Below are positions 1-8,666 of a stretch of DNA of 64,000 nt, piece by piece. The stretch is from Flavisolibacter tropicus (lineage in GTDB: Bacteria; Bacteroidota; Bacteroidia; Chitinophagales; Chitinophagaceae). The stretch spans positions 2,221,001-2,285,000 of the forward strand of contig NZ_CP011390.1 of the NCBI RefSeq assembly GCF_001644645.1, given 5' to 3'. Within the stretch, counting starts at the first letter, position 1. Each line of letters begins with the position of its first letter. The translations under genes and the position numbers were made by a program. The notes under the pieces are model-generated. The model searched no databases. It was not told where the DNA came from and worked only from the letters and a program-made list of their open reading frames with translations.

Positions 1-1
1 A

Positions 2-409
2 CAAACGGTTGTACTTACCCGCCAGTTTCGTCTTCCAAGCTATCTTAATGGCAACCAGGAAGGCTATTTAATAGAAACCTGTGCCGGCCTGCTGGATGAA
101 GACGATCCTGTAGCCTGCATACGCAGGGAGGCTGAAGAAGAAACCGGTTACCAACTGGAAGAAGTGCATAAAGTGTTTGAGGCCTATATGACGCCGGGGG
201 CAGTTACAGAGATCCTTTATTTTTTTGTAGGTGAATATGCACCCTACATGAAAGTAGCAGAAGGCGGTGGAGTGCCCCACGAGCATGAAGAAATAGAAGT
301 ACTGGAAATGCCCTTTCAAAAAGCTTACGACATGATTGCATCTGGCGAGATAAAGGATGCTAAAACAATTATGCTTCTTCAATACGCTAAACTTAATAAT
401 CTCTTCTAA
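2..409 (+). CDS. nudK: GDP-mannose pyrophosphatase NudK-like Nudix hydrolase (5' partial)
   Basis: The gene is open from the left edge of the window, so its N-terminus is missing. The frame from base 2 reads an N-terminal strand ([17 protein letters not shown]), then the Nudix region with ETCAGLLD and REAEEETGY, and later [27 protein letters not shown] and a [11 protein letters not shown] tail. These segments follow the order known for E. coli NudK, including the shortened spacing of its Nudix box. NudK enzymes hydrolyse GDP-mannose to GMP and mannose-1-phosphate using Mg2+. The stop overlaps the next start by one base (TAATG), so the two genes are translationally coupled. The family is clear; the exact substrate is inferred. 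Confidence 0.88.
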   Translation, partial: QTVVLTRQFRLPSYLNGNQEGYLIETCAGLLDEDDPVACIRREAEEETGYQLEEVHKVFEAYMTPGAVTEILYFFVGEYAPYMKVAEGGGVPHEHEEIEVLEMPFQKAYDMIASGEIKDAKTIMLLQYAKLNNLF

Positions 410-789
410 TGACAACCAAAACTTCGCTTATGATTTTAGTGGCTGGCCCCTATCGCTCTGGCACTAATGACGATCCGCATCTTATTGAAGCCAACGTAAA
501 AAACATGACTGACACAGCGTTGCTGTTGTATCGCAAAGGGCACTTGCCAGTATTGGGCGAATGGTTCGCCTTACCCTTGATAGAAGCGGCTGGTTCAAAA
601 CAGATCGGTGATGCTGTTTTCAATGAAATCTTTCATCCTGTAGCTGTACAGCTCATTGATCACTGCGATGGTGTATTACGCATTGGTGGACCATCCTCTG
701 GCGCTGATGAGATGGTAAATACAGGTAAAGCGAAAGGCAAACAGATCTTTTATAGCCTAGAGGAAATACCTGCAGCAGCAACGGTTTAA
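409..789 (+). CDS. DUF4406 / nucleoside 2-deoxyribosyltransferase-like protein
   Basis: A 126-residue protein. It opens with a short beta strand and a glycine turn (MILVAGPYRSG), followed by a DPHLIEANV segment, a GHLPVLGEW strand and a C-terminal CDGVLRIGGPSSGADEMV stretch. This arrangement is typical of DUF4406 and distant nucleoside deoxyribosyltransferase-like proteins with a small Rossmann-like fold. The start codon overlaps the stop of the upstream nudK-like gene, suggesting a shared role in nucleotide or nucleotide-sugar metabolism. No biochemical function can be assigned from sequence alone. Confidence 0.75.
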   Translation: MTTKTSLMILVAGPYRSGTNDDPHLIEANVKNMTDTALLLYRKGHLPVLGEWFALPLIEAAGSKQIGDAVFNEIFHPVAVQLIDHCDGVLRIGGPSSGADEMVNTGKAKGKQIFYSLEEIPAAATV

Positions 790-814
790 AAGTTTAAAGT
801 TTAAAGTCTACTAT

Positions 815-871
815 TTAAGGTTATTGTAAGAACTAGTCGACAATTCAATTGTCTGCTTACGATAACCTTAA
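815..871. terminator. Long stem-loop between convergent genes
   Basis: Positions 815-830 (TTAAGGTTATTGTAAG) and 856-871 (CTTACGATAACCTTAA) are inverted repeats matching at 15 of 16 positions around a 25-base loop. It lies between the nudK/DUF4406 pair on the plus strand and the AI-2E gene on the minus strand. The position suggests a shared terminator, but no T tract follows directly. The flank at 786-806 is a short tandem of TTTAAAG. Confidence 0.5.
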
Positions 872-896
872 ACTTTACTTCTTAAACAAATAAACA

Positions 897-2117
897 TTAA
901 AGCTTTTTGTCGTCATTATCAGTTTTATTGCTTTCATCCGTTTTCTTTCCAGCCTCTTCATTTTCATTAGTTGGCTCTATTTTATTTTGTACTTCCAGTT
1001 GTTCCTGAACTTCCTTGCTTTTAGAGCGCAATATGGGAAAAGCCAACGGGCTATGAGCAGGACGTTCATCACCTAACAATACGCCCCACTGTTTCATATT
1101 ATCCGTACGATCAAAAATGATTTTCATAACGGCTATAACGGGCAGAGAAAGAAACATACCCGATACGCCAGCCACTGCGCCTGCTACTATAACACCTACG
1201 ATAGTGGCCAGTGCATTTATTTTCACCTTAGATCCAACAATACGCGGCATCAAAATATTATTGTCGAGAAACTGTACAAAAGCAATAGTACCCAAGACAG
1301 CAAAGATGGGCCAGATCTCTTGGGAAGAAGTAAGCGTTAGTAAAACACCAATGATATTTCCAATTAAAGCACCTATATAGGGTATAAGGTTTAGAAAAGC
1401 AAAGATGACTCCGATAAGAATGGCATGTTTAATACCAATAAAGAATAGTATACCTCCAAGCAAAACTGTGATATAGGTAATCTGAATGGCCAACCCAACT
1501 AAATAACTCTTGATGATCGTTTGGCTCTCACGCACTGCTTCTTCAACCTTCTCATGTGATTGTTTAGGAAACCAGAGGAATACAAAACGCAACAGCAGGT
1601 TTCGATAAAAGAGCATCAAAAAAATATAGATCGGCAACAACGCCACAAATACAAACACCGATGTTATAGAACCAAAAGCACCTGAAACCATTCCACCGGC
1701 ATAGTTCATCAACTTGTCACTTTGCTCATTGATTATTTGAACTTGTTTAGCCGTCGTATAATTGGTCTTAGAACTGATCCAAGCACTGATCGAATTCAGA
1801 TGAGCCGTTACATTTTGCTTAATTACAGGAAAGTCGTTTACCAAGCTACTGATCTGTGCTGAAAAAAACCATACAAGTGCAGCCATTACTATAATAAGTA
1901 ACAACAACGTCAAAAGGATTGAAAACACCTCTGGTAGCTTCTTCCTATGAAAAAAGCGGAATACAGGCAGCAGCATGATAGCCAGGAAAAAGGCCATTAG
2001 CAGCGGCATGATAATGTCTTTACCCACAAGAATAATTGCGAATAAATAATAAATACCTACCAACTCAATAGCGCGCCTTACTGTTACCGGCAATTTTGCA
2101 TACTGTTCTTGTATCAT
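897..2117 (-). CDS. AI-2E family transporter (PerM/YtqI-type permease)
   Basis: A 406-residue polytopic membrane protein. Its N-terminal hydrophobic hairpins (LAIILVGKDIIMPLLMAFF; SILLTLLLLIIVMAALVWFF) are followed by an amphipathic central region and then a large membrane block with FAFLNLIPYIGALIG and VAGVSGMFLSLPVIAVMK, the PYIG and G-x-G segments characteristic of the AI-2E family (PF01594). The last ~50 residues are a charged, disordered Glu/Lys/Asn-rich cytoplasmic tail. Members act as exporters or ion antiporters and most have no role in autoinducer-2. It appears monocistronic, with the SMP-30 gene upstream on the same strand. Confidence 0.9.
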   Translation of the reverse strand: MIQEQYAKLPVTVRRAIELVGIYYLFAIILVGKDIIMPLLMAFFLAIMLLPVFRFFHRKKLPEVFSILLTLLLLIIVMAALVWFFSAQISSLVNDFPVIKQNVTAHLNSISAWISSKTNYTTAKQVQIINEQSDKLMNYAGGMVSGAFGSITSVFVFVALLPIYIFLMLFYRNLLLRFVFLWFPKQSHEKVEEAVRESQTIIKSYLVGLAIQITYITVLLGGILFFIGIKHAILIGVIFAFLNLIPYIGALIGNIIGVLLTLTSSQEIWPIFAVLGTIAFVQFLDNNILMPRIVGSKVKINALATIVGVIVAGAVAGVSGMFLSLPVIAVMKIIFDRTDNMKQWGVLLGDERPAHSPLAFPILRSKSKEVQEQLEVQNKIEPTNENEEAGKKTDESNKTDNDDKKL

Positions 2118-2173
2118 GGTATAAATATAATCTCTCTAACGGCTCAATAAAACTGAGCCTTGCGAACGCTACA

Positions 2174-3067
2174 TTAGCGGGACTTTAAAAGTTGGCGAAT
2201 CAGGAAGATGTTTTGACGGGCAGTAATAAGAAGATCGTTTCCTTCAGCCCCACCCCAACAGGCATTGGCTGGGATAGTAGGCAACTCTATTTTCCCCAAC
2301 CGGTTACCTTCACGATCTAAAATAAGAATTCCTTCTTTGCTGCATAAATAAAGATTTCCATTAGGATCGCATTTTATACCATCACTGTTTTCTTGGGCTG
2401 CAATCTTTAAGAACTTCCAACTATGCGCATCAAATGCTAGTACTAGTTTTTCAAATGGCTTATTGGAGCAACAATACAGCACATCTTGATTGGGGGACAA
2501 ACAAACGCCATTGGGATAATGCAGGTTATCTTCTATCAAAACCACTTCTCCATTGCGCCAGACATAAACCCCAGCCAATGGCTGAAATGAAGCCGGCACT
2601 AGCTTTTGATCTTTTAATCCATACGGAGGATCAGTAAAGAAAACGGTTCCATCATTATGCGCCACAATATCATTCGGGCTGTTAAAGCGTTTGTCATTAT
2701 ACGATGCAATTAAGGGCTGCACCTCTTTACCATCATATCTACCTATAGCACCATTGCCGTGCTGACACACCAGCAGGTTACCTTCCCTATCATAAGTCAA
2801 ACCATTCGAGCCAATTTGCTCTGAAAGAAAAGAAGTATCCAGCAACGTACACCCACTAGCTACTATATATTTTTGTTTAGGCTGATCGGGTGACACTTTA
2901 TAAATTGAGTTTAAAGGAATATCACTGAATAAATAATAGCCTTCCGTATTCCACACTGGCCCTTCAGAAAACGAACAGCTATCATCCAGCAGTTCTATTT
3001 CAAAGGCTGTATTTATAAAGTCCGTTAGTTCTGGTCTATAAATGGTCAATGCTGGATGTGTGGCCAC
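2174..3067 (-). CDS. SMP-30/gluconolactonase/LRE family protein
   Basis: A 297-residue beta-propeller protein. Diagnostic segments are SFSEGPVWNTEGYYLFSDIP near residue 32, GSNGLTYDREGNLLVCQHG, FNSPNDIVAHNDGTVFFTDPPYGL (metal-binding Asn/Asp) and YPNGVCLSPNQDVLYC, followed by SDGIKCDPNGNLYLC. SMP-30 family enzymes are Ca2+ or Zn2+ dependent lactonases that open sugar lactones such as gluconolactone. No signal peptide is visible, so a cytoplasmic location is likely. It is followed on the same strand by the AI-2E gene, with a 56-base gap. Confidence 0.88.
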   Translation of the reverse strand: MATHPALTIYRPELTDFINTAFEIELLDDSCSFSEGPVWNTEGYYLFSDIPLNSIYKVSPDQPKQKYIVASGCTLLDTSFLSEQIGSNGLTYDREGNLLVCQHGNGAIGRYDGKEVQPLIASYNDKRFNSPNDIVAHNDGTVFFTDPPYGLKDQKLVPASFQPLAGVYVWRNGEVVLIEDNLHYPNGVCLSPNQDVLYCCSNKPFEKLVLAFDAHSWKFLKIAAQENSDGIKCDPNGNLYLCSKEGILILDREGNRLGKIELPTIPANACWGGAEGNDLLITARQNIFLIRQLLKSR

Positions 3068-3089
3068 TTTAAATGTTTTTGTTATTATG

Positions 3090-5813
3090 TTACAGAATCG
3101 TAATCAATTGCTGGATCACTTTTTCCAAGTTAATACCTCTTCCTAAAACTGGCTTAAATAAATCACCTTCAGCCTTCACCCTTTCATAAATATTTTTGAT
3201 AGTATAGTCAGTAGGTGCAAGTCCTTTTTTTACTTCATCCCAATGTAAGGGGGTAGAAACAGAAGCCCCCTGCCTAGGACGGATAGAGTATGGGGCAGCA
3301 GCTGTTTGCGTTTCCTTATTTTGCAGAAAATCCAGATACACTTTTTCTTTGCGCTTAGCAGGACTGCGCTCCATGCTGGTACTATTGGGCATCTCCTGTT
3401 GCACTAATTTACAGATCAATTCTGCCAACTGCTTGCTTTGGTCAAAATCATACTTTGCGCCCAATGGAATATAAATATGCATACCTGTGGCGCCCGATGT
3501 TTTACAATAGCCTTTTGCGCCACTTGCATCCAGAATCTTCTTAATTACCTGTGCCACTTCAATTACCGTATTAAAACTTACGCCTTCAGGATCCAGGTCA
3601 ATGAGACACCAATCTGGATACTGCCAGCTATTAACTCTGGAATGCCAAGGATTCATTTCAATACAGCCCAAATTAGCCATATAGATCAGCGACGCTTCGT
3701 TTGTACATACCAGGTATTCTACATTAGTCTTAGTAGACTCGCTATAGTCTGTATAGGTTTCCAACCATTGAGGCTGCTTACCTTTCATATCTTTTTGAAA
3801 GAAATTCGGAGCCCCAATACCGTTAGGATGACGATTTAACGAGTGGGGCCGGTCTAGCAAAAAAGGCAAGATATATGGCGCCATTCGCAGGTAATGATTA
3901 ATTGAGTCGATCTTTTGAAAACCTTCATTTGGCCAATAGATCTTATCTAAATTGGTTAATGATAAGTCTATTTTATTTATTGTTACTGTTTGGTTAGCGC
4001 CATTCTCAAGCTGTAATTGCAAGCCAGATATTTTCTTAGAATTTTTAGATAAAGAAGACTTCTTTTTAGTCGTCCTTTTAACAGGTGTCTTGGTTTCCTT
4101 TTTTCCAGCCGCTTTTTTTACTATAGTGCTTCGCTTTTCTTCTTTTTCTACACGGACATCTTTAGCCTTCTTATCTGTACGCAGTCCCATAAAAATGGGA
4201 TGCCGGGCAATATGTTCTTTGGTCCACTCAGTAAACTTGATCTCACAAACCAATTGCGGTTTTACCCAAGTGGCAGGCATATTAGTCTTAGGCACTTTTT
4301 TAAATGGGCTTTTATTCGTTACCAAGGGCTGTAAGCGGTCATAGATCTCTTTCAGGCTTTTGGTATTAAAACCGCTGCCTGTATGGCCTACATACACGAA
4401 TTCATCATCTTCGTATACACCAAGCAGTAAGGCTCCAAAGAACTTACGGGTTTTGCGTGGCACTGTAAATCCTGCAATTACGACCTCTTGTCTTTTATTC
4501 ACTTTAATCTTCAACCAATCAGCTGTACGTTTTCCTGCTTCATAAATACTATCGGCGCGCTTAGCCATTATCCCTTCTAATCCTTGTTTCAAAGCCGCTT
4601 TATAAAAAGCACTTCCATTCCCAATTACATGATCGCTATAGCGCAAAATCAAATCTTTTGGAGGTATTAACTCGCACAAGATCTTTTTACGTTCTATTAA
4701 AGGCAGCCGCGTAAGATCATATCCATTGAGCCAGAGAATATCGAATACATAAAACTGCAATTGCACCGGCGCATTTTGCCAGTTTTGTAAAAGCTGAAAG
4801 TTTGCTAATCCATTTTTATCAATAGCCACGATCTCTCCATCAAACACAGCGTTTATCCCTAATTCTTTCAATGCCGCTGTTACCGGCGCATACTTATCGG
4901 TAAAAGGCTTATTATTTCTTGAGATTAACTTCACTTTAGTATTATTCAAATACGCTAAAGCTCTATAACCGTCCCATTTGATTTCATATAGCCATTGGGG
5001 ATCACTAAAAGGTTCATCCACCAAAGTAGCAAATGCAGGTTTTATATTAGCAGGCATTGGTTGTGCCTGAATGAGATCTTTATACGATTTTAATAGTGGA
5101 GATAGTACCCCAGCTCTCTTCGTTAGGCTTATCTTCTTTGCACCGGCAGCTGTCTTCACCGCAGTAATAGCTTTCTTTGCCCCCTTCTGTTGAGTGGCAT
5201 TTTGTTCTTTGGGGTGATTCAGTTTTACGCCTTTTTTCGCTGCTATATCGGCCAATGTTTTTCCTGACTTCACCGAAGCCTCTTGCGCTGTAACATCATC
5301 ATCAGTAGCATATTCGTCTTTACTCTTTATTAATAACCAAGCCTTCTCCTCTCCTTTTCTCATCCTTCTCAACGTGTACACACCGTTCAATTTCTTTCCA
5401 TAAAGAATGAATTTCAGGCTACCCATCTCTAGCTCCTTCAACAGAATTTGCTCCTGCTCTTTCCTACTTAGCTGCTCGCCGGCCACTGGTGTATAATATC
5501 CCTCATCCCACACGATTACAGTACCAGCACCATAATTTCCTTCAGGGATTACGCCTTCGAAATTTCTATAGTCATATGGATGATCTTCTACCATCATTGC
5601 TAACCGTTTATCAGCAGGGTTCAATGAAGGTCCTTTGGGAATAGCCCAGCTTTTTAGCACCCCATCCATCTCTAAGCGGAAATCGTAATGCAGGCTAGAA
5701 GCGTCGTGCTTTTGTATCACAAAGCGTAACGTAGACTTTGAAGTTTTTGTCTTTCCAGAAGGCTCTGGCGTCTGTGAAAAATTGCGCTTTTTATTGTATA
5801 AAGAAAGGCCCAT
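3090..5813 (-). CDS. ligD: DNA ligase D (3'-phosphoesterase, ATP-dependent ligase and polymerase domains)
   Basis: A 907-residue multifunctional NHEJ enzyme. Residues ~30-165 form the 3'-phosphoesterase domain (QKHDASSLHYDFRLEMDG, GVIPEGNYGAGTV). A Lys/Ala-rich linker follows, then the adenylyltransferase and OB ligase domain (~250-560) with the nucleotidyl-lysine motif EIKWDGYR (Lys279). A second Lys-rich linker leads to the primase-polymerase domain (~630-907) with LDRPHSLNRHPNG, WCLIDLDPE (catalytic Asp pair) and TSGATGMHIYIPL. The domain order is phosphoesterase-ligase-polymerase, differing from the polymerase-first mycobacterial enzyme. It acts with Ku, encoded just upstream on the same strand, to process and seal double-strand breaks. 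Confidence 0.96.
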   Translation of the reverse strand: MGLSLYNKKRNFSQTPEPSGKTKTSKSTLRFVIQKHDASSLHYDFRLEMDGVLKSWAIPKGPSLNPADKRLAMMVEDHPYDYRNFEGVIPEGNYGAGTVIVWDEGYYTPVAGEQLSRKEQEQILLKELEMGSLKFILYGKKLNGVYTLRRMRKGEEKAWLLIKSKDEYATDDDVTAQEASVKSGKTLADIAAKKGVKLNHPKEQNATQQKGAKKAITAVKTAAGAKKISLTKRAGVLSPLLKSYKDLIQAQPMPANIKPAFATLVDEPFSDPQWLYEIKWDGYRALAYLNNTKVKLISRNNKPFTDKYAPVTAALKELGINAVFDGEIVAIDKNGLANFQLLQNWQNAPVQLQFYVFDILWLNGYDLTRLPLIERKKILCELIPPKDLILRYSDHVIGNGSAFYKAALKQGLEGIMAKRADSIYEAGKRTADWLKIKVNKRQEVVIAGFTVPRKTRKFFGALLLGVYEDDEFVYVGHTGSGFNTKSLKEIYDRLQPLVTNKSPFKKVPKTNMPATWVKPQLVCEIKFTEWTKEHIARHPIFMGLRTDKKAKDVRVEKEEKRSTIVKKAAGKKETKTPVKRTTKKKSSLSKNSKKISGLQLQLENGANQTVTINKIDLSLTNLDKIYWPNEGFQKIDSINHYLRMAPYILPFLLDRPHSLNRHPNGIGAPNFFQKDMKGKQPQWLETYTDYSESTKTNVEYLVCTNEASLIYMANLGCIEMNPWHSRVNSWQYPDWCLIDLDPEGVSFNTVIEVAQVIKKILDASGAKGYCKTSGATGMHIYIPLGAKYDFDQSKQLAELICKLVQQEMPNSTSMERSPAKRKEKVYLDFLQNKETQTAAAPYSIRPRQGASVSTPLHWDEVKKGLAPTDYTIKNIYERVKAEGDLFKPVLGRGINLEKVIQQLITIL

Positions 5814-5863
5814 GCTTTTTACAAAATGGGCTAAAATTGTGTGCCAGAAAGAATTGCATAAGA

Positions 5864-5970
5864 GAGCTATAAGCTGAACGCTTCACGCCGTAAGCCGTTA
5901 GCTGTGAAAGGATGATTTTTCAGTCGGTCTTTCTTTGCGTGTAGCGTGAGGCGTATAGCTTGCAGCGTAC
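5864..5970. repeat. Degenerate AGCTATAAGC / GCGTGAGGCG intergenic repeat
   Basis: Between ku and ligD, words of the form AGCTATAAGCTGAACGC and TTCACGCCGTAAGCC recur in imperfect inverted form as GCGTGAGGCGTATAGC and TTGCAGCG. No open frame with coding character crosses the segment. It looks like one of the low-complexity intergenic repeat families found elsewhere in this window. Confidence 0.45.
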
Positions 5971-5988
5971 TTAACATCTTACAAAATA

Positions 5989-6012
5989 AAAGTGTGGCAT
6001 TAACCACACTTT
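5989..6012 (-). terminator. Rho-independent terminator after ku
   Basis: A perfect 9-bp stem (AAAGTGTGG / CCACACTTT) around the loop CATTAA, followed on the minus strand by TTATTTTG. It lies 28 bases past the ku stop codon, so ku and ligD are probably separate transcripts or ligD is read through. Confidence 0.7.
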
Positions 6013-6039
6013 ATTTCAAACTGTATAACAAAACAAACG

Positions 6040-6813
6040 CTAAGCTCTTTTCTTGCCTTTTTCCAGGCTTCGTTTTAATATATCCATTAAATCTTTTACA
6101 GTGGCCGTTGGCCTTTCTTCTGGTTCGGCTATACGTATATGTTTGCCAGCAGCCTTTGCTTTAATTACCTTTTTCAGTTCTGCGATATAGGTATCCTTAA
6201 AGGCTGTGGGGTCAAATGTTTCTGTTAAATTGGTTATCAGTTTTTTAGCCAACTCTAGTTCTTGCGCAGTCACTTTTGTACTCTTGGCAGCTTCAGGCAC
6301 TTCTTTAATTTCCTCCTGATAACGCATTTGATCTAGCAAAAGCACGTTCTTGTAGGGCTTAATAGCACATACATGCTCACGATTACGTAGCATAAATTCA
6401 GCAATCCCTACGGATTCGGTTTCTTCTAAAGCTTTTACTAAAAGACGGTAGGATTTTTCACCTCCCTTTGCGGGGACGATGTAATAAGGTTTTTCGAAAT
6501 AGATTGGATCTATTTCATCGCTTTTGGCGAACTGGAGAATATCTATAGAGCGTGATTTTTGTGGACTTGCTTTTTCAAAGTCCTCTTCGTCAACTACCAC
6601 ATATTTGCCTTTAGCATACTGGTAGCCCTTCACAATATCTTTCCACTCGACCTCGTTTCCTGTTGCTGTATCAATACGGGCGTAGCGTACCGGCGCCAGG
6701 TCATCTCTAGACAACATATCAAAATCAATAGCTTCTGATTGAACAGCGCTTACAAGCTTTACTGGTATATTCACTAATCCAAAACCCAACGTACCCGACC
6801 AGATCGCACGCAT
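6040..6813 (-). CDS. ku: Ku protein, non-homologous end joining
   Basis: A 257-residue bacterial Ku. It starts MRAIWSGTLGFGLVNIPVKL, the conserved opening strand of the Ku beta-barrel, and continues with ARIDTATGNEVEWKDIVKGYQY and the EEIKEVPEA segment of the bridge region, ending in a short basic tail. Ku homodimers thread onto DNA ends and recruit LigD. The start is 11 bases beyond the stop of the FMN-binding stress gene, so the two may be co-transcribed; ligD follows after 226 bases. Confidence 0.96.
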   Translation of the reverse strand: MRAIWSGTLGFGLVNIPVKLVSAVQSEAIDFDMLSRDDLAPVRYARIDTATGNEVEWKDIVKGYQYAKGKYVVVDEEDFEKASPQKSRSIDILQFAKSDEIDPIYFEKPYYIVPAKGGEKSYRLLVKALEETESVGIAEFMLRNREHVCAIKPYKNVLLLDQMRYQEEIKEVPEAAKSTKVTAQELELAKKLITNLTETFDPTAFKDTYIAELKKVIKAKAAGKHIRIAEPEERPTATVKDLMDILKRSLEKGKKRA

Positions 6814-6824
6814 GTCACAAGAAT

Positions 6825-7327
6825 TTATGAAGCAGGGAAGTAAGTGCTGGTGCCCACATGATTGGGGTTACGAAACCAAGCGGTCATTGCCCCCATAGCA
6901 CTGTGCCACCAGGAGTTCTTTGTACGCAACTGGGTTTCGTAATATTCCGCTTTCAGCATTTTTACTTTTACCAACACCATATCTTCCAGCTGGTTTGACT
7001 GAATATCATTAAACATTTCTAAAAAGGTGCTTTGCTCTTCTGGGTCAGTAACTACCCAGCCCTTTCCATTCACCTGCAAAAAGTAATCAACCCCTTTTTA
7101 AAGAAATCCATACGCACAGGAAATTCATTATCAAACTCTTGTAAGTTCTGTTTAGGCTTTTGTACAAAAAACCACATGTATCCGAAATCGTCTACCTTGA
7201 TGTTGGATACTAAAGAAGTGGGAAGCTTTAGCACAGACTCACTTTGGTTAAAGAAGATGGCGCTTCCAATTTGTTCGATTTTCTCTTGGAGGAAAGTTAA
7301 TTGTTGCGTTTGTTGACTTGCTGACAT
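6825..7327 (-). pseudogene. Pyridoxamine 5'-phosphate oxidase-related general stress protein, frame disrupted
   Basis: Two adjacent minus-strand frames form one FMN-binding split-barrel protein. The N-terminal part (7070-7327) runs from MSASQQTQQL through IKVDDFGYMWFFVQKPKQNL to MDFFKKG. The C-terminal part continues in the -1 frame with VDYFLQVNGKGWVVTDPEE and VKVKMLKAEYYE. The break falls at plus-strand CCCCTTTTT (7091-7099): one more G on the coding strand restores a single ~167-residue reading frame of normal length. The coding strand reads A AAG GGG in the frame of the first half, so -1 ribosomal slippage is formally possible. A real mutation or a homopolymer sequencing error is likelier. 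It sits directly upstream of ku. Confidence 0.75.
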
Positions 7328-7524
7328 AATGTAAGTTTTGATGAGTAATCAAAGGAACTTATAGGAACAACTCCAAATTAAATACCACAAAAAACAAAGG
7401 CCAAAATGCCGTTTCCGTCTATTGCATGGGTAAATTCATCCACAAGCCAATTGAATTAACAGCCTAGGGACTGGCACCATTTTCGGGTAGTATTGGTATT
7501 ACTCACTGATAAACCACAATCTTT

Positions 7525-8088
7525 ATGGCAAAGTCGATATTGGCTACACCTACTAGGTCACAGCCTGCCACTAAGGTAAAAGACGACAGGACACTGCTAA
7601 AAGAATTGCTCATAGACGAGTTACGAGACATTTATTGGGCGGAAAAATACTTGACTAAAACAATGCCCCGCCTATTAAAGGCCGCAACGTCTCCCCAATT
7701 GGCCCATGCATTTGAAAATCATCTGATGCAGTCGCTGGACCAGATTACCCGCCTCGAGTTGGCATTTGAAATGATGGAGCTACATCCCCGCGCCCGTAAA
7801 TGTGAAGCCATGGAAGGATTAGTAAAAGAATGCCAGCAAATGCTGCAGGATATGCCCAAAGGCAGTTCAGCACTAGATGCCGGGTTGATCATTTGTGTGC
7901 AAAAGATTGAACATTATGAAATTGCAGCTTACGGCAGCCTGGTGCAACTAGCAAAAACAATGGGAAGAAAGGATGTAGCAGACATTTTACACTTAACATT
8001 GGTAGAAGAAAAAGAGACTGATGAATTGCTTACAGAGTTAGCAGTAAGTGGCATCAACCTGGATGCTGTACATGAAGAAGGGCAATAA
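7525..8088 (+). CDS. DUF892 family ferritin-like protein (YciE/YciF type)
   Basis: A 187-residue helical protein. After a ~25-residue polar N-terminus it shows LLIDELRDIYWAEKYLTKTMPRL, HLMQSLDQITRLELAFEMM, CEAMEGLVKEC, VQKIEHYEIAAYGSLVQLAK and LVEEKETDELLTELA. The repeated E..H/E..E positions are those of the DUF892 (PF05974) four-helix ferritin-like fold. YciE/YciF are induced by osmotic and general stress in enterobacteria; the exact role is unknown. A second paralogue lies at 50734-51288. Start ATG at 7525; a TTGGTATTACTC word lies 15 bases upstream. Confidence 0.92.
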   Translation: MAKSILATPTRSQPATKVKDDRTLLKELLIDELRDIYWAEKYLTKTMPRLLKAATSPQLAHAFENHLMQSLDQITRLELAFEMMELHPRARKCEAMEGLVKECQQMLQDMPKGSSALDAGLIICVQKIEHYEIAAYGSLVQLAKTMGRKDVADILHLTLVEEKETDELLTELAVSGINLDAVHEEGQ

Positions 8089-8111
8089 ACGCCTGTATTC
8101 GTTAAGGGGAA

Positions 8112-8135
8112 AGGTCAGATTTTTGGTCTGACTTT
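8112..8135 (+). terminator. Probable terminator after the DUF892 gene
   Basis: GTCAGA-TTTTTGG-TCTGAC followed by TTTTTCTTTT, 24 bases after the DUF892 stop. The stem is short but the T tract is strong. The next gene begins at 8157. Confidence 0.6.
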
Positions 8136-8156
8136 TTCTTTTGACAAAAGAAAACA

Positions 8157-8663
8157 ATGACTAGTTCATTAAACACCTCTAGGAAAACGGGCTTTTCTGC
8201 AAAGTTTGAAACAATAGCCAACAAAGTAACCCGTCTTGCCGGAAGCTCTTATGCCTTTTTAATTGCGTTTGCATTAATCCTGCTATGGGGTATAACGGGA
8301 CCTTTTTTTCATTTTTCAGATACCTGGCAGCTCGTTATAAATACCTCCACCACTATTGTCACGTTTTTAATGGTATTTATCATTCAGCAGTCACAAAACA
8401 AAGACTCAATTGCGCTACAACTAAAGCTCAATGAACTTATTGCCTGTAATGAAGCGGCCAGTAACCGGCTGATAGACGTTGAAGACATTACCCAGGAAGA
8501 GCTGGATACTTTAAAGAACTTCTATGTTAAGCTGGCTACATTGGCAAAAAAAGAAAATGAGCTATTTAGCTCTCACTCCATTGATGAAGCAGCAGATATT
8601 CATAATCAGAAAAGCCAATTTGCGAAAAACCGTGTAGCTAACCGGAATATAAAACCAGAATAA
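8157..8663 (+). CDS. Low-affinity iron permease family protein
   Basis: A 168-residue membrane protein. The first ~30 residues are polar (FSAKFETIANKVTRLAGSS), followed by two hydrophobic helices (YAFLIAFALILLWGITGP and VTFLMVFIIQQSQNKD) and a helical cytoplasmic tail with KLNELI and LIDVEDITQEELDTLK. The order G-S-S..FxxAF..W..GP.F..S..WQL..N..T.I.TFLMVF..Q..QN is the signature of the low-affinity iron permease family (PF04120). Substrate transport by short bacterial members is not well established. Only three bases separate it from the topoisomerase IB gene, so they are co-transcribed. Confidence 0.88.
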   Translation: MTSSLNTSRKTGFSAKFETIANKVTRLAGSSYAFLIAFALILLWGITGPFFHFSDTWQLVINTSTTIVTFLMVFIIQQSQNKDSIALQLKLNELIACNEAASNRLIDVEDITQEELDTLKNFYVKLATLAKKENELFSSHSIDEAADIHNQKSQFAKNRVANRNIKPE

Positions 8664-8666
8664 CCT

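Noticed and set aside
7471..7486. CTGGCACCATTTTCGG as a full sigma-54 promoter of the DUF892 gene
   Set aside because: The -24 half fits but the -12 GC spacing is off, and it does not match the TTTAA half of the local motif.
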